A stretch of 64,000 nucleotides of DNA from positions 124,001-188,000 of the forward strand of contig JAWWNJ010000132.1 of the NCBI GenBank assembly GCA_037176885.1, given 5' to 3'. Of the stretch, positions 31,271-44,543 are shown in pieces. The notes beneath the pieces were generated by a model. It worked only from the letters and a program-made list of their open reading frames with translations. It ran no database searches and was not told the origin of the DNA. Source of the stretch: Favolaschia claudopus (lineage: Eukaryota; Basidiomycota; Agaricomycetes; Agaricales; Mycenaceae). Within the stretch, counting starts at the first letter, position 1. Each line of letters starts with the position of its first letter. A program made the translations under genes and the position numbers.

Positions 31271-34200
31271 GTGTCCAAAGCCTCTCCCGCTCCTCTTACC
31301 CACTCACACGTTCATCATCTCCTCCCACCTCCCTGGGCATCCGTACATACATCCTCGGACAGACAGCATCGTTTTTGCACCGAGACGACGGAGTACGCTA
31401 CGCGCTTCTCTTCCTCGCCTGGCCACTCCGGACTTATCCACTATGCTTCCGTCTTCCTCGGTCTCCCACCCTCACCCTCCTTTCTGTACGCGTACAAAGC
31501 GTCTCCATCCTTACTCTCCCTCAGACCTTCTATTCCTTCCGCTCACTTCAGACCCACGCCTGCCCCGCACCTAGAGTCACAGCGCCATCCTCGTCAGTCA
31601 AGATACGCGTGCCAAGCGGGACGGGAAGCATACCTTGGACCTGCTTCGCCGCCGACCCCTCCTCCTCTCGCTGCCTTCCACTTCACATCCATCCCGACAT
31701 CCACGTACGTCCACTCTCGTTCCCGCCCGTTGCACCCCACTCTCCCTCCCACCAACCAACCACTTCCCCGTCGCCGACACACCCTCGGCAAGTGAAGACG
31801 CGTGTACGATGACGACAACGATGCGCGCGTATCCCGCCACCAGACCCGAGCCTGGCGGGGACGTATGTGATACCTCGCATACTCAGTGGACCGGCCCAAC
31901 CGACGCATGCGCGCGAGCTGAGGACCGACCATTCCTTCCTCGTCATCCACACACCGTCACGAAGTTACCCCGCCCCAAAATCGGAGCCTCGCGGGGACGC
32001 ACTCCACGCATCGCGTACCGGGTGGAGAGCGGGAAGAATGGGTCGACGCTGCATCACCGTCGAGCTAACCGTATTGCACGTTGGTGGCGCCACCCAAACC
32101 GGCCCTCGCTCCTTCCCGTTCTCGCCGCCTCCAACGACTGCGGCGAGACGCGTACGCCCCGGGAGCCGCAGCATAACACCACGGCGGCCAACCTCAGGCC
32201 GCAGCGCAATGGGACGAGGAGGTGCGTGCGTGCGTTCGTGCGATGAGCGGGGGTCGATTGTCGTGTCTGGGATTGAGATTGCGTTTGGAAGCAGACGTGT
32301 GCGTAGGAAAGCAGGAAGGTGGGGACGAGAGAACGAAGGAAGAAGGGCGGGCGAGAGGTGACGAGGAAGGAGGGATAGACGGGACGAGGAGACGAGACGG
32401 GAGTAGAGGTGCGAGGCGTAGCGGAGGCGTCGGGCGGGGTGGGGTAAGTGGGACGTCTTCCCTCTCTCTCTTCTTATACCTGCCCGCCACCGTCATCTCT
32501 CAAGCTTCTTCCTCCTCCCCGACGCGCCGTGGTGGGGGTGGGCAGGGGGGAGATGTGCCTCTTCACCGATCCTACATCCTCGCCTCCGCCGCGCGCACTT
32601 CCTCCTTGTCCCCGACCACCACCGCCGAAGGCGATTCGACGCTGTGCTTCTACACCGTCAGCCGGGTACGCGCGGCGAAGGAAAGAGAGCGTACATACCT
32701 TTGATTCATCAGAGTAGAGATCTTGGAGACCTTGCGGATTTGCGAGTCCAGCCGACAGAGCTAGGGGCGGTGCTAGTGGGAGCGCAGAGAGTTCCGCAGC
32801 GGATAGTCGATAGGGCCGTTAGAGGGGCGAAAGTTATCAGCTAGGACTGTGACAAGAGAGCGGGTTAGCTTAGATATGGCTTTATGATAGCTAGATGAGA
32901 CGCACTTTTGCTGCCCCAATGAGCGGACGGAATGACGCCTATAACCACCCAGCACTTCCTACACCGCCTCCCTCGATACTCTAAGTCGACGAACTCCATT
33001 TCTTCGACGGAAAAGTGAAAACAGCGATAAAGAGACGATCGTGAGGTGGCATCGTTTTCGAGGGTCGTCAAGAGTCGTGGAAGAGTCAGAAGTCATCACG
33101 CAGTAGAGCGTATGTGTATGAGTCGCCTGCATCGTTGCCGAGCTGAGATTCAGAGGGTTTGGAGAGTGAGATGAACGGAGAAGACAACGAGCAAAGAGTT
33201 ACCGGATATGGAAATCTCCGCCTGTCAAATTGATGAGTCATCATCCTCTCTTCCCGAACGCTCACCTTCGTTTTCCTCGATTCTACGCAGCTCGGCGAGG
33301 TACAAGTACTTCGAGCGACTCATGCCATTACTTCTGTGACCAATCTGCGGCTCGTCCTTGACATCGTTTTCGCTTGTTCACTCGGCTCGAAATTCGTCGC
33401 TGCCCAATCGCTGCCAGCACGCAGTGAAAACGAAGAACGTACTTATGCAACTCTCTTGCGAGTCTCTTGGGGCAGGAATGCCGCATGGGATTGGGGTAGA
33501 TAACCGATAACTTGAATTATACGGCCGCAGGAGCCTCTACTCTTCTCCAACGCTCACCATCGTTCCTTCGATTCTTGGCAGCCTCTTGGTAAAGGACAGC
33601 GGGTTTTAATCTTCTCCGACGAGTCGTCTCGCTCGTATTGCTGTCATTGTCAGGTGTATTACTTGGGTTTTTGTTTGGTCGGTTGCTTGCTGGGAGTGGG
33701 CGAATTTCGAAACGAATATATGATGCGAATCTCTCCCGGAACAAAAATTCTACATAAAGGCGGCTCCGTCAATGTGCTTGGTCTTCGCAGCTCTGGATCT
33801 AAATACCCTCCACCCAATCAACGATACTTCTCACAGACATGAAGGGCGATATCCCCAAAGCTCTCTCTCCGCCTGTGCGAGATTTTTCATTGTAATCTCT
33901 GTGACGGTGCTAACAACGTCTGCCGACTGCAATTGGGTGCGTCATACATATAGGCTCGTTCCCTTCTTTCTTCGTTGGCATATATATATATATTTAAATT
34001 TGTGTCAGGTGAAACGGGCTTTGCTCACAATGGGAGTTCCAGCAATGAATAAGTACGCCCTGGGGTTCGTCCTTTGAAATCAGTGATCACCAGCGACTTC
34101 TCTCACCGATCAACCACTGCAGTCAATTTAACGACATTCCAGACGAATCGACCTCGTAAAGGTTTGTCTCAACGATTATTGATTACCGGCAACTCGAAAA

Positions 34201-37200
34201 TCCGCGCTGAAATGTCTACAATCGTTCCGTTGATTCTTCTCCCTCCCCACCTGGCACTGGTAGTTCACACTGACTCAAATTCATTGCCCTCGACGAGATT
34301 TGCAGTCCGAATTCAGAAGTAACTCCCCGACTGGGTCATCTTGACACTCGCGTACCGTATTCGACAGTTGAGGCTAAGTTGATTTATCTTCATGTCTACT
34401 AGGGGAGCAAAGAATGTAACGTACGGATAGTTACCACAAGATCTACGCCCGGACGCCAATCTTCCTATTCCGATTCCAGTCTACTGGTGGTTAGTGCGAC
34501 ACATTTGGCTGTCAAATCCTCAGGTTTGACCGTCTTTACGATCATTCTGTGTTACTCAGAAATCGATAGGTTTATTTTGGGTTTATTTCGTTAATTTGCA
34601 TAAGCCAAAGCCAAAGCTGCCTGAGGTGGGCGGGCCACTCTCGTAGCTTCCAGATTTGTTAACCGTCAGAGGCATGCCCCTCAAGACGACTCGTTACTAG
34701 TACGCATCCCAGCATTCGTTGGCAACCAATCTCCATTGATATTACTTGATAGCTCCCTGGGGCCAAATCTATCCGTGTGCGCCGAGTTCAAATCCCGGGA
34801 ATGCTGTCACAGGTGCTGTGGTATTTTTATTTCGCCTGCCAGCTAAATTCCCTCTGATATCATGATATTCAGTTCGGTTCCGGGATGCGAGATTCAATCC
34901 GATCTCCTCGTCGTCACTTCAAGTTGGATTACGGCGACAGCTAATCTCATCTTAGCATTTCTTTACAAAAAATATCGAGGATTGCTTGATAGGAGAAGGA
35001 GTCCTGTTGGGAATATCATCTCTTCCTTTCAGCTTTTGTATGAACAATGTGTTATCTTGTATACGCTGAATCATCAATTGTACAACGCCGTTGTGCCATG
35101 TATTTCGTTTAATATGTTCATCGACTATTTATTGACGTTCTCACTGGTCAGTCAGCACGTGGTACTTTAGAATGCGTTCCGAAAGTGAATTTTCAATTTC
35201 GGCCTTCGCTCAGATGAGATGGGTAAATAGCTTCGACTACATGATGAGGGAATGTCAGGACTCAGCAGTTGATTCAGAGGAAACGCTAGAACTGGTTGAG
35301 TACCAACAAGAGGATGGATAAATAAGAGAATCATAGAGTTTGAGTTCACTTCCCAATGAATCTCTGGATAACAAACCAAACAAAAAACACGGAGCAGGAG
35401 GGAAAACATTCAAAACGAATTCAGAACAAATTCATGGCTCGCTCCCAAGTCGAACGGCGGTAGTTCATAGTAGTGGAACTTCCGGCATATATACATACTA
35501 ATCGAGCCTTCGATGCGGATGCCTACCTCGCGCGAACGAGTCTTGATTTAACACTGAGGGAGAGGTGAGAGACGCGAGAATACAGTGAATGTAGGGACGG
35601 ATCGAACCTACACGGAGAGAAAGGTACCCTTAGCTGAAGAGGCGATAATCGACACCTTTGCTGAGATTCGAAGGCGCTCGCCGGAAGCGAACCGAGTTTG
35701 GGGAGAGGATCACCGGATTGAGGGAAGCTTGACGAGTTCAATTTGCTCCAACGGAGTTCAAAGACGTTCGATTGCGAACGAGAACAGAGAAAATCGGGCC
35801 GGAAGAGTGTGGACAAAAGATAGTAGAAATGGGCAGCGAAGAGAAGGACGAGAGTCGGAGGAATACGTGGAAGAGAAATTTCAAAGAGATGCATTGCTGA
35901 ACAGAAGAGAAGTGCAGATATCAAATAACAGAGAGAGGTAACATTGCTTCACGAGAGCCTCGTTTGGAACTATAGCGTAGGAACGAGGCGGATGTAGCGG
36001 AGATGTAGGAAAGACTGCCAATCTGAGAAATCGCAATTCGTCGAGGAACGCGAGAGCCGGTCGAAACGGTTGGTAGTTTGCTGATAAGGAAGGGAGAAAG
36101 ATTATTGCCTGCGATGAAGGGAGCTTTCTAGCCTTGCCTTCCAAACAACCGAGTCAAGCGAACGCGAACAACGACCCGCCCAAATCGAGGCACTGCTGCT
36201 GGGTCACAGGATACGCTAGGGCTGCTATGGCTTTCGTAGCACTAACTATCTAGGCGATACATACATTTCCAGCAAGAGCAGCAGCATGAAGTCAGTCCTT
36301 TTCGTTCCAGGTTCAAACCAGAGTCTGGTAGCTCTCCAGAAAGAGTTTGAACGCGACAAGAATTGACCCGAATCTAGGTACCTCTTGACTATGAGTTTCT
36401 ACTCGAAGCCCAGAAGAGAGACTCGAAGAAAGACGGCACGAAAACTTGAAGGCATTTTCAGTGAGCAGCACAGAAAGCTATAGAGACCTAGGGTACATTG
36501 ACCAGGAATGCGACAGACTGCCGTTGAAAGCAGAGGAGGAGAAGACGGCCCCGCCAGGGGACGAGAACGCAGATGGTGGTTCGGGACAAGTGGCGCTTCG
36601 TTTGCATGTGCTAGATGTTGGGCGTGTTGCCAAGCAAACCATCACACCTTGTTGACACCTTGCTTCTTTTCCACAACGACGACGCAAACCTTGACGCAAA
36701 CGAGCAGTTCCATCTGGCTTTGCTCCTTAGGAGTTTATAGCTGTATCAAATGCTTCGACGCCGAAGCAACCCAACCCACCGTATGCTCGCTCCCTCGCCG
36801 ACATCCTTGTTTGCGAACAGGCCGTATATGCGTATCTCTCTGAGGTGTCCGACCGTGTCCCTGAACTCCCGGCTCCAACCCGACTCCGTCTCTTTCTTCT
36901 GCAGATCTGGTTTCGTATTCGACTGCGAGGTTTGGCTTGAAATTCCTTCCTGGTAGACGATGCGCAATATACAAGGCTTGGGGTGTCTTCTCTGAAGGTC
37001 TCTGAAACGCATGTACCTAGGATAAATAACCCCAAGACACAGCTAGTGGCGACTTTGTTTGACATCCTACAGCACCTGGACCATAAACTTCGGATTATGA
37101 ATCTGTGCCATCATCTTTTACGATCCGAGCTACAAATCGAGAACTGGATTGAGAAGGCGAGTGCACGTCTAGCATGTATCCTACTGTATATCTTCTCACC

Positions 37201-37812
37201 GACAATGATTAATGATCACTTATCCAGGAGTAACGGATTGGCAAGCGTAATCACCAAAGTCGACTGAGGAAAGTACACCAGCAGGTAAATTGAAAATCCA
37301 GACCCGTTGCGCAAATCCAGACCTATTTGGCACGATAGTACCGCGACTTGGCTGTTGTCAAAGACGACTGTGCCTCTCATCTTGTTGCCTGCTCAACGCT
37401 GCTAGCCTAACTGCTATGGGCGAAGGTACGAGCTATTCTCATGCTCTCTACCGGGCGCTTATCGCATTTGAAACACAGCTTACAAATCGAATCAATAGCG
37501 CCTGTACCTAATCCCGTTCGTCTATATTCCTTCAGCGCGCTTCCAATGTTGGCAAATTCACTCAAAATGTACAGTGATCCTCCTTGTCTTGACGGAAACT
37601 CGGACAGTATATCTCCTCTAATGATCTACTCTATATCTCAAGGATCCTATTTCCACAGGTGAATCGAAATATTAGATTCGTCTTGGAACATTCGGGTTTC
37701 ATTGATATAAGAGACTATGATAAATTTGCTTTGCGGGACGCCACCCATCTCAATTCAATCATAGCTTATAATCCGGCGTTGAAATGCAAAGCAGTTAGAG
37801 CTAAGTCTCTCC
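31271..37812. other. 6.5-kb region without a supported gene
   Basis: 31.3-32.7 kb is GC- and CT-rich, with long overlapping ORFs in most frames, so composition rather than coding is the likely cause. 32.7-37.8 kb has only short ORFs. A 102-codon ORF at 34862-35170 is hydrophobic but matches no family I know. A diverged direct repeat around CGCTCACC...TCGATTCT occurs at about 33260 and 33550. I found no tRNA. Confidence 0.45.
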
Positions 37813-39223
37813 ATGCCCCGTATCGTTCTGCACTCCTCTGACGGGGGATCCGAGTCGTTCAACTACACAATCTCCACACCCACCGAGGCTTCTGCATCGC
37901 ATATCGTCCAGGATCTCCCTACCCTTGTCCTCTTACTTCCGATATCTGCAGCGTCCCCTTTCTTCCACCGTAAGTGCCATATTCTCCGTCTTTTCCAATA
38001 GAACGAACTGGAGAAAGAACATTCTCGCACACCTATATTCGCCGACCGCCACCTTAGACGATTCAATCTCGTCACATTTGATCCACGAGGACACGGAGAC
38101 ACTGAGGCGAAGGTGGATGCGAACTATGGTAGAGAGATTCTGGCTGATGATGTACTGAAAATCACAGTTTGTGCCTTTCATTTCGTATAGTGAGTGCTGA
38201 CATCAGATTCTCCGGTTTCTCACAGGAAACACTCAACATCTCAGCCTTCCATATCGCAGGAATCGCCACAGGCGGCTCCGTCGCACTCCAAGTTGCGGTC
38301 TGCGCTCCCGATCGGGTTCGGTCCGTATTCGTCGTTTCACCGGCGCCCCAGGTCGAAGTAATTACCCTTGATGTCTTGCCGTTGGGTTGAGCTGACGATA
38401 AATCGCGATGAATAGCCACTGGAGGTCATGCAAGGCCGACAGGAAATCGCCGACTGCTGGATTCAGGCTCATCAAACCAACCCCACCGAAATCGACGAAG
38501 TCGTGGCAGAAGACGGAGTTTACGGGGCACTTCAATTCATGTATAACAACGTTCTCGAGACCCCACTTATTAAAGCGTGATTGGTATTCTGCGCCTCATG
38601 GATTAATTCTCAAACCCAACTATTCGATTTACAGTTTGACTTGCTACGGCGTCGACAAAGTGCGGAGAACTTGGATCGGCGATAATGCACATCTGATTCA
38701 GCTCATCACCGTGCAATTCTTTTCGAACCAGCACCCTTTCGAGGTCTCCTCGCTCGAGCGGATCCGCGCACCGGTGGTATTGGTGCACTGCAGCGAGGAT
38801 ATCGTGTACCCACGACATCATGCCGAGGCACTCCTTGAACTCTTGCATACCGCTATTGTGGACGCAAAACTCGTTACACTTGAGGGAGCGCCGCATTGGG
38901 GTAATGCTACGCATCCCGAGGAGTGAGTTGTCTACTATAATCTGTTATCATTCTGTGCTTACAATGATCGATTTGATAGGACAAACGCGCTACTGTATGG
39001 GTTTGTGATGAGCAGCTGTGATACATCCAAGCTACCGCCATCGCCGGAGATCGTGGAGTCTCCATTCCTGGACGAGTTAGCGCAACATGGGCTTATGGAG
39101 GGGAGGCTGATTTGGGGTAGGAGGCATGCGGTGCGAAGGTATAGGTATAATAATATCTGCGGTCTTGACAGCGAAACCGAGAGACATTTCTTAATCATCT
39201 TCCACCGCCGGCCCACCGTGTAA
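37813..39223 (+). CDS. Alpha/beta-hydrolase-fold protein, nucleophile Ser replaced by Ala
   Basis: Six exons give 371 aa: 37813-37969, 38018-38151, 38226-38357, 38416-38576, 38635-38922 and 38980-39223. The first acceptor is the least certain. The fold is shown by FNLVTFDPRGHGDT (oxyanion-side strand and helix), the nucleophile elbow GIATGGSVALQVA, the acid motif VHCSEDIVYP and the histidine motif GAPHWG. In active family members the elbow reads G-x-S-x-G; here it is GIATG, so Ala occupies the Ser position. The protein is probably non-hydrolytic, or uses another chemistry. The partner triad residues (Asp in SED, His in PHW) remain. No signal peptide is seen, so it is probably cytosolic. Confidence 0.82.
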
Positions 39224-39431
39224 ATAAACGCTGTGAGTTTCTCGCTGTAATATTCTCGAAGCTGACAATCTATATCTTCATTAGGTTACACTAGTAGTAT
39301 CATTATCTCCCCCATGTCCCTCCAAAACTGCGAGGAATCGCTTTTTCGATCAATCAACCGTCCAGAAATCCTCGTGCGTCACGAATCATTATTAATTACT
39401 TTGAATGAACGTCTAGAAATAATCAAATGTA

Positions 39432-40193
39432 TCACTCAATATCGAAGATCCACCCCTTCCGATACGCCTCCTGGATCCCGTCATAGAATACCTTCCCCAT
39501 CCGCGCATACCCAGCATCGTTAGGGTGTGTACCATCCACCAAATCCCCAATCGCAATAACGGCGTGCGAGTCGACCAAAAAAACCGGTTTCCCTCCGTCC
39601 ACGAAACTCTGCACCAAATCAGGGAGCACCGCGTTGAACGCAAGGATGCGCTCCTCCGGGGGCGGATCGGCGTTGGGGTGCAGGGTGGACACCACCACCA
39701 CCGGGTCTCGGACGACGCATCGAGCGCATCTTGAATCAGCTTCTTCAGCCGGTTGGGAGCGTCGGTGGCGTCAATATCGCGTTTCATGTTGTTCGTCCCC
39801 GCGACGATCGCCACGATGTTGGGCTGGTAGATGGGCATGGCGATGTTGCCCTTGGCGTTGATTTCCGAGATGACGAAGCCGTTGTAGCCTTCCTTGTCTG
39901 GGTCGGACATGTTGCCGCCTTTTTGCGAGCCGACCATGTCGACGTCGTTTCTGTCGGTGTAGAGGAGGTTGTAGAGCGTGCCGCCGTAGCCGTTGCCGTC
40001 GGTGCTGCCTTTGGCGTAGGTGACGGATGCTGGGTGCGCAGTGTCAGTGTTGGAATGAAATAATGGGAAGGTTTTCAGACGCACCGCCCAGAGGCATAAT
40101 TCTGCACGACTTCCCGGCGAATCCGGCTTGTGAGCCAGGGACTCGGAGCCATGCCAGTGCAAGAGAAAGGAGAGAGAATTGGGTGAAAAGCAT
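39432..40193 (-). pseudogene. Secreted SGNH/GDSL hydrolase (CE3-like) with one frameshift
   Basis: Exon 1 is 40193-40085 and the intron 40084-40030 (55 bp). Exon 2 ends with TGA at 39434-39432. The N-terminus is a signal peptide (MLFTQFSLLSLALAWL... ending GSQA). Block I is IMPLGASVTYAKGS, where Ala replaces the Asp of GDS; the Ser remains. Block III is VAGTNNM and block V DGTHPNDAGYA supplies Asp and His. These are features of secreted esterases such as carbohydrate esterase family 3. Near 39703, in a run of GGT repeats, one base is missing and the frame must change to continue as VVVSTLHPNADPP. This could be a real loss or an assembly error in the repeat. A partial copy lies at 23864-24362. 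Confidence 0.78.
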
Positions 40194-40727
40194 AATGAAG
40201 AATGTGGAAGGCAACACCTCGCAAGATCTTTATAGTCGCGGGATCCGAAGTGTTGTACCAACAAACCCCACGCTCGGTTTCAGAGGTGAGAAGGATATAT
40301 CGAATGCGAGTGCAATGGTGTCAGCTCATCTCGATTTTAGAGGGGGCCGTCGTAGTCTGGTTGAAACCGTTCTGCAGCTTAAATAAGAGGACGAGAATAG
40401 CTTAAGCTTGCATAGTTCACATCCAGAATATGAACCTGAATGTCATTCGCAATTTTCTGAGTAGGTACTTAGTGTTTACTTCAGGTGTTCGACTTTAGCG
40501 ACACTATGTCTTTCTTCAAGACATCCAGATATAGGTAGCTCCCGTCTTCATACCGCCTCTTTTACTTTCTTTCTTTGCCCTATCCTCATGAAACTGCAAA
40601 AAAAAAGAAAAACAAATTGAAGATGCCGTTCGATGCCGGTGCTCTCGAATACAGATTCAAACAAGGGCAAAACAAGGGCGATTATGTAAGATTTTCCTTC
40701 ACCGTCTTGCCACCACCACCCCTCACC

Positions 40728-41375
40728 ATGGACGTCGACTCGCGAACTCCGGATCCAGCTCTTTTTCCGGAGGACCTCACCCACGCCGTTGGCCTCTGGT
40801 TCGACCATAATCCTGTCCGAGAAAACGATCTTCCGAGTTTCAGGCGACTACCTCGCCGCACACTCTCCAATATTCAAAGATATGCTCGGTCTTCCCGCGC
40901 CCACGGAGGCTGACATGATGCTTGGCTGCTCATTTGTCACGCTTCCCGACAGCGCGGACGACGTAACGGTGTTTCTCAAAGCTTTGATGTTTCCCGAGTG
41001 AGGAGTTCGACAATGCAGCTTCTTTGCCCTTCGCTGAGATTCCGTGCCAGCTTCTTTGAACCTCATCCTGCGCCAGCTTCTTATGCGGTTCTCACCGCGG
41101 TTCTTAGAATGAGCCATAAATACGATGTCGCGACCCTGGGAAAACGCGCTCTCGTCCATGTTTCCTCCCAATTTCCAACTCAACTTCATGATTACGAATC
41201 TCTCGCCTCGCAAGAGGACCCCCCGTGGATTACGGAGCTAAAAGATGTGGATGGCCCAGGATTTCACTCCCTCACCGCTCTCGCTCGCTCTTTATCAATT
41301 GAGCAGGTGAACATCTCATTTAGACTATCCCGCCGTGCGCTGTCCAAGGCGTGGATCGTTTCCGTGAGTCGTTGA
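40728..41375 (+). pseudogene. BTB/POZ-domain protein gene with one frameshift
   Basis: The ATG at 40728 has good context (CACCATGGAC). The BTB fold is seen in LTHAVGLWFD, then in another frame TIILSEKTIFRVSGDYLAAHS, FKDMLGLP, VTLPDSADDVTVFLKAL. Intron 40998-41050 (53 bp) joins to FFEPHPAPASYAVLTAVLRM and SHKYDVATLGKRAL. This is the standard layout of the large Agaricomycete BTB family, which lacks other domains. The frame breaks between WFD and TIIL near 40803-40808 (two bases lost or one gained). The C-terminal exons after about 41310 (SLSIEQ) could not be followed. A 188-codon minus ORF at 41400-41966 overlaps this tail, and I do not recognise it. Confidence 0.65.
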
Positions 41376-42770
41376 ACCTCCTTCCTGATTTGATCGATTT
41401 TATATTCTTTTCGTCTCTCTTCCTCCAGAGTCTGAATCATAGACCCTGCTTTCTGCGCAAAGATCCAAAGAATCTCTCATCATCGGCCGACGTAAATCGC
41501 GCCACCCAATCTCGCGTTGCCCGCTTTTCTTCAACGTCTCGATCGGTGCCAACGTTTCAACGTCTCGGGCCCTTATTTCTTCATCCGAACCTGCAGTGAT
41601 TTCCCCACACAAGTAGGTCACATTCGTTCTTGATATCGGTTCTGTAAATTGAACAAGATCTCGCAAGTCTATCACATCCTCTTTTCGCTGAATCTGCACC
41701 TTGTCTTCATCAACTCCAGCTCCAAACTGCCGCAGCAATACTGTCACAGCGTTCCGTTCTTCAACAAATTGCTGTACCCGTCGCGCGAAGCCGCTATCCA
41801 GCGTTCTCAAATACATTATGCAAGCGTCTCGATTGGTGATCAGCGTCACTGGTGCCTGTAGTCTCTTCACCGATCCACAAAACACTACTCCAAATCGGCA
41901 TAAGCGTCCCTCTTCATCTCGTCTAACTCCTTTGAATTCGTGACATAGCTCCTCCGGATCCTCCAACGATCATAGTATTTGCCACCTCGCCAAGTTTCAT
42001 CACTCCCGCTTCTGCGGCGCCGCTTCTTTCGAGAATAGTTTATCGCTTTAATTGCGCAACTCTCTCCCATCTGACGTTCCTATTAACCAACGCATTCGAG
42101 GAACGTTCTCATGCAGTCTTTGTATCCCTCGTTTCGCTTTCTACCTATCTTGTCATTATTATTTTGTATGTATGTACTGTACTAATTCGACCGGTTGTTC
42201 ACGTTATGTGTGACGACCGGTCGTGAACTGAACTTTTTGAACTTGGTGACGGGTGAGTTTTTCGGCCCAAAAAGGGCAAGAAAGTCGGCAATTTTGATGT
42301 GATTGCCGGGTTACTTGAGTCTGCGAGTGGATGAAGGTGAAGGAGGTGAAATCCCAATAGAAACGAGGAGTTCCATACACAGAGCAGAGAGAATTGTGAT
42401 CGTGGCCGGCGCGCCGAAACAAAAGTCCATTTAGAGAGACGATGTGCGTTGATGGTAATCGGCACGACAGAGACTGAGCGGGATGCCGATCCTTCAAGTG
42501 AGCCCAGATCTTGGATCTTACGACTCCCACTGAGTTTTTGGAGAATTAATGACACAGGGGCCGCCATGTTCATTGCCCAACCTGAGCTAGCCAAGAACTC
42601 CAAGAAGCACGTTGAAAACTTGCGAACGAAATGAAATAAATGAGATCAGATGGAGATCAAGATAGATTGATTGCATCAGCGCATCACTCCAATGACACGT
42701 CTCACCGTCTCAGCTCTCCCAAGCTCACCATTCGATCTGGACACGATTCGCCAGTGACCATCAAGTGACC

Positions 42771-43826
42771 ATGGACGTCTCCTGGGCCGAACACCTCTCG
42801 CAATCGCCATCACTCACAGCGTCTGCGGCGGTCACCTACGATGATGCAGTCGTGCTATCACTTTTTGGTCAGCGAAAGCACCGTCCTCCGCACCGTGCTC
42901 ACACCATCGCCCGGATGAGCGCGCGCGAGGATGACGCTATCCCCCACGCATGTGCGGAAATTTTACAGAGGCGTTTGAACGCAAACAAAGCGGCCTTATT
43001 CACATGTGCCACCTCACCCCGAGCATTCGAACTCGCCATCAATGAGCTGTTGGCCCTACCGGAGTGGACTGCACAGACATTTCCGAACCAGGGACTCGCA
43101 TTTCGGGCGATCAAATGGTGAGTCACACTGCCAGCCTGCTGACTGCAACCATATCTTGACCATATCCCTGCTGCAGGCTGGCGCAGGCACATCTGACGAT
43201 GCTAGCTCCCTGGGCATCTACTCGCCTCAAACTTTTCCGTTTTGACCCCAATGACCATATCCAATTTGGTGTGTTTGCACATCATGATATCCCGGCGAAC
43301 GTGCTTTTGCCAGAGTTGCTTGGCCAACTCTCCCGCGACAATGTCAATATGTCTTCCAAAGTGGAAACTACCCATCTCAGTGAGATGTTCGCACGTAATG
43401 GCACTACCCGAGTTCTCTATGGGCCCATTCGATTTGTCAATCACAGCTGCAACCCTAATTCTACGGTGTGTATCTATTCTAGAAGTCTTTCCAAATGTCC
43501 CAGTGATTGCCCACCCCCAGTACGAAGAGCTGCGGTACAACTCCGAACGCACCATTTCTGTCAGAACATTGCGGCCCATTCAGAGTGGCCAACAGGTGAC
43601 GGTTGACTACGGACCGGGCTTTTTCGATGCAGATCACATCTGCGCGTGTGATGTGTGCCGTCCAACCTCCTCGACCGACCCTCCTGCTCCCTCTCCCGTA
43701 ATTCCCGTGGACCCCGATCAGAAACGACAGGCACGGAACCGCAAGAACGCCAAACAGCACGAGAAGCGTCGTAAAACCAGCCGTGTTCAAGATCTGTCCC
43801 TGCTCCCCACAGTGCACACCAAATAG
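42771..43826 (+). CDS. SET-domain protein (lysine methyltransferase-like)
   Basis: Exons 42771-43117, 43177-43465 and 43521-43826 give 313 aa; introns are 59 and 55 bp with GT-AG ends. The start is the ATG in CCATGGAC. SET motifs are GVFAHHDIPAN (N-terminal SET), GPIRFVNHSCNPNS (the NHSC motif of the SAM pocket), QQVTVDYGPGFF (the catalytic Tyr region) and a post-SET-like CACDVC. A lysine- and arginine-rich tail follows (QARNRKNAKQHEKRRKTSR), probably nuclear localisation. The family transfers methyl groups from S-adenosylmethionine to lysines, usually of histones. The substrate cannot be told from the sequence. It looks intact. Confidence 0.85.
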
Positions 43827-43883
43827 TCACCGTCTTCCGAGTCTATTCTGTACATACACATGTCGCAGTAAACCTAGTAAATC

Positions 43884-44075
43884 TCACAATTGCGCGACGT
43901 ATTGAGCATATGGAATGTGGACATCCTCAGTCATTCCTTCCTTCAACTCAATCAAACCTCGATCTCCTCGACCAATCATTCTCGGAATGGAGTTCTTCCG
44001 CCAGATTGTGAGGTCCGCGTAGAAATAAAAGACGTATAGACCCCAACGAGCTCTCAAGTAATCCGAACGCTTCAC
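43884..44075 (-). CDS. Possible C-terminal exon of an unknown gene
   Basis: A 63-codon open stretch reads ARWGLYVFYFYADLTIWRKN and ends in a polar tail (IPYAQYVAQL). The composition is protein-like but no family is recognised. An upstream minus ORF at 44205-44441 could be another exon. It is convergent with the SET gene, 58 bp away. Confidence 0.3.
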   Translation of the reverse strand: MKRSDYLRARWGLYVFYFYADLTIWRKNSIPRMIGRGDRGLIELKEGMTEDVHIPYAQYVAQL

Positions 44076-44543
44076 GCCGAGTGGGTGGATGGAGTGTTGG
44101 ATTCCAGAAAACTAAAGACTACTCACAAAAACTAGGACTACTGTATGTACTAGAAAACCCTGCAGTGTTTACAGTCATCTGCTAAGTACCTCCTCGCTAC
44201 GAGTTCAACTGTGTGTATTCCCATGGGCTGGGACCCGGACAATGCGACGCGAACGTAACTCACGCCGCTCAGTGGGGAATTCTACCTCAATGGCGGAGTT
44301 GAATTGCAATTGGTGCGATTTCCGACTGGGTGTGTTGTCTTTAGGGAATAGCAGAGACGTCCGAGGCGATTGTCGGGGGTGAAGCAAGATCTGAAAAGAT
44401 CGTGACCGAGCATGGTCCTTGTGATGGAAGCCAGCAGTCAATTGAGTTGGTCAAGCCTTTCCGTGAGTTCGGCGTCCTTGGCCTCATAGTGCGCGTCTGC
44501 AGCCGTATAGGGCGTCAACTTTTGATACTATAGTATAAGTATC

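Noticed and set aside
31265..32717. Several long overlapping ORFs (100-203 codons) on both strands
   Set aside because: GC- and CT-rich composition leaves most frames open at once. The translations are low-complexity and I see no splice structure or family.
34740..34820. tRNA-like B-box (GTTCAAATCCC)
   Set aside because: The T-arm stem and the acceptor stem do not pair and the A-box is poor.
41400..41966. 188-codon minus ORF beside the BTB gene
   Set aside because: No recognisable domain, and it overlaps the probable tail of the BTB gene. It is kept only as a note because its composition is not absurd.
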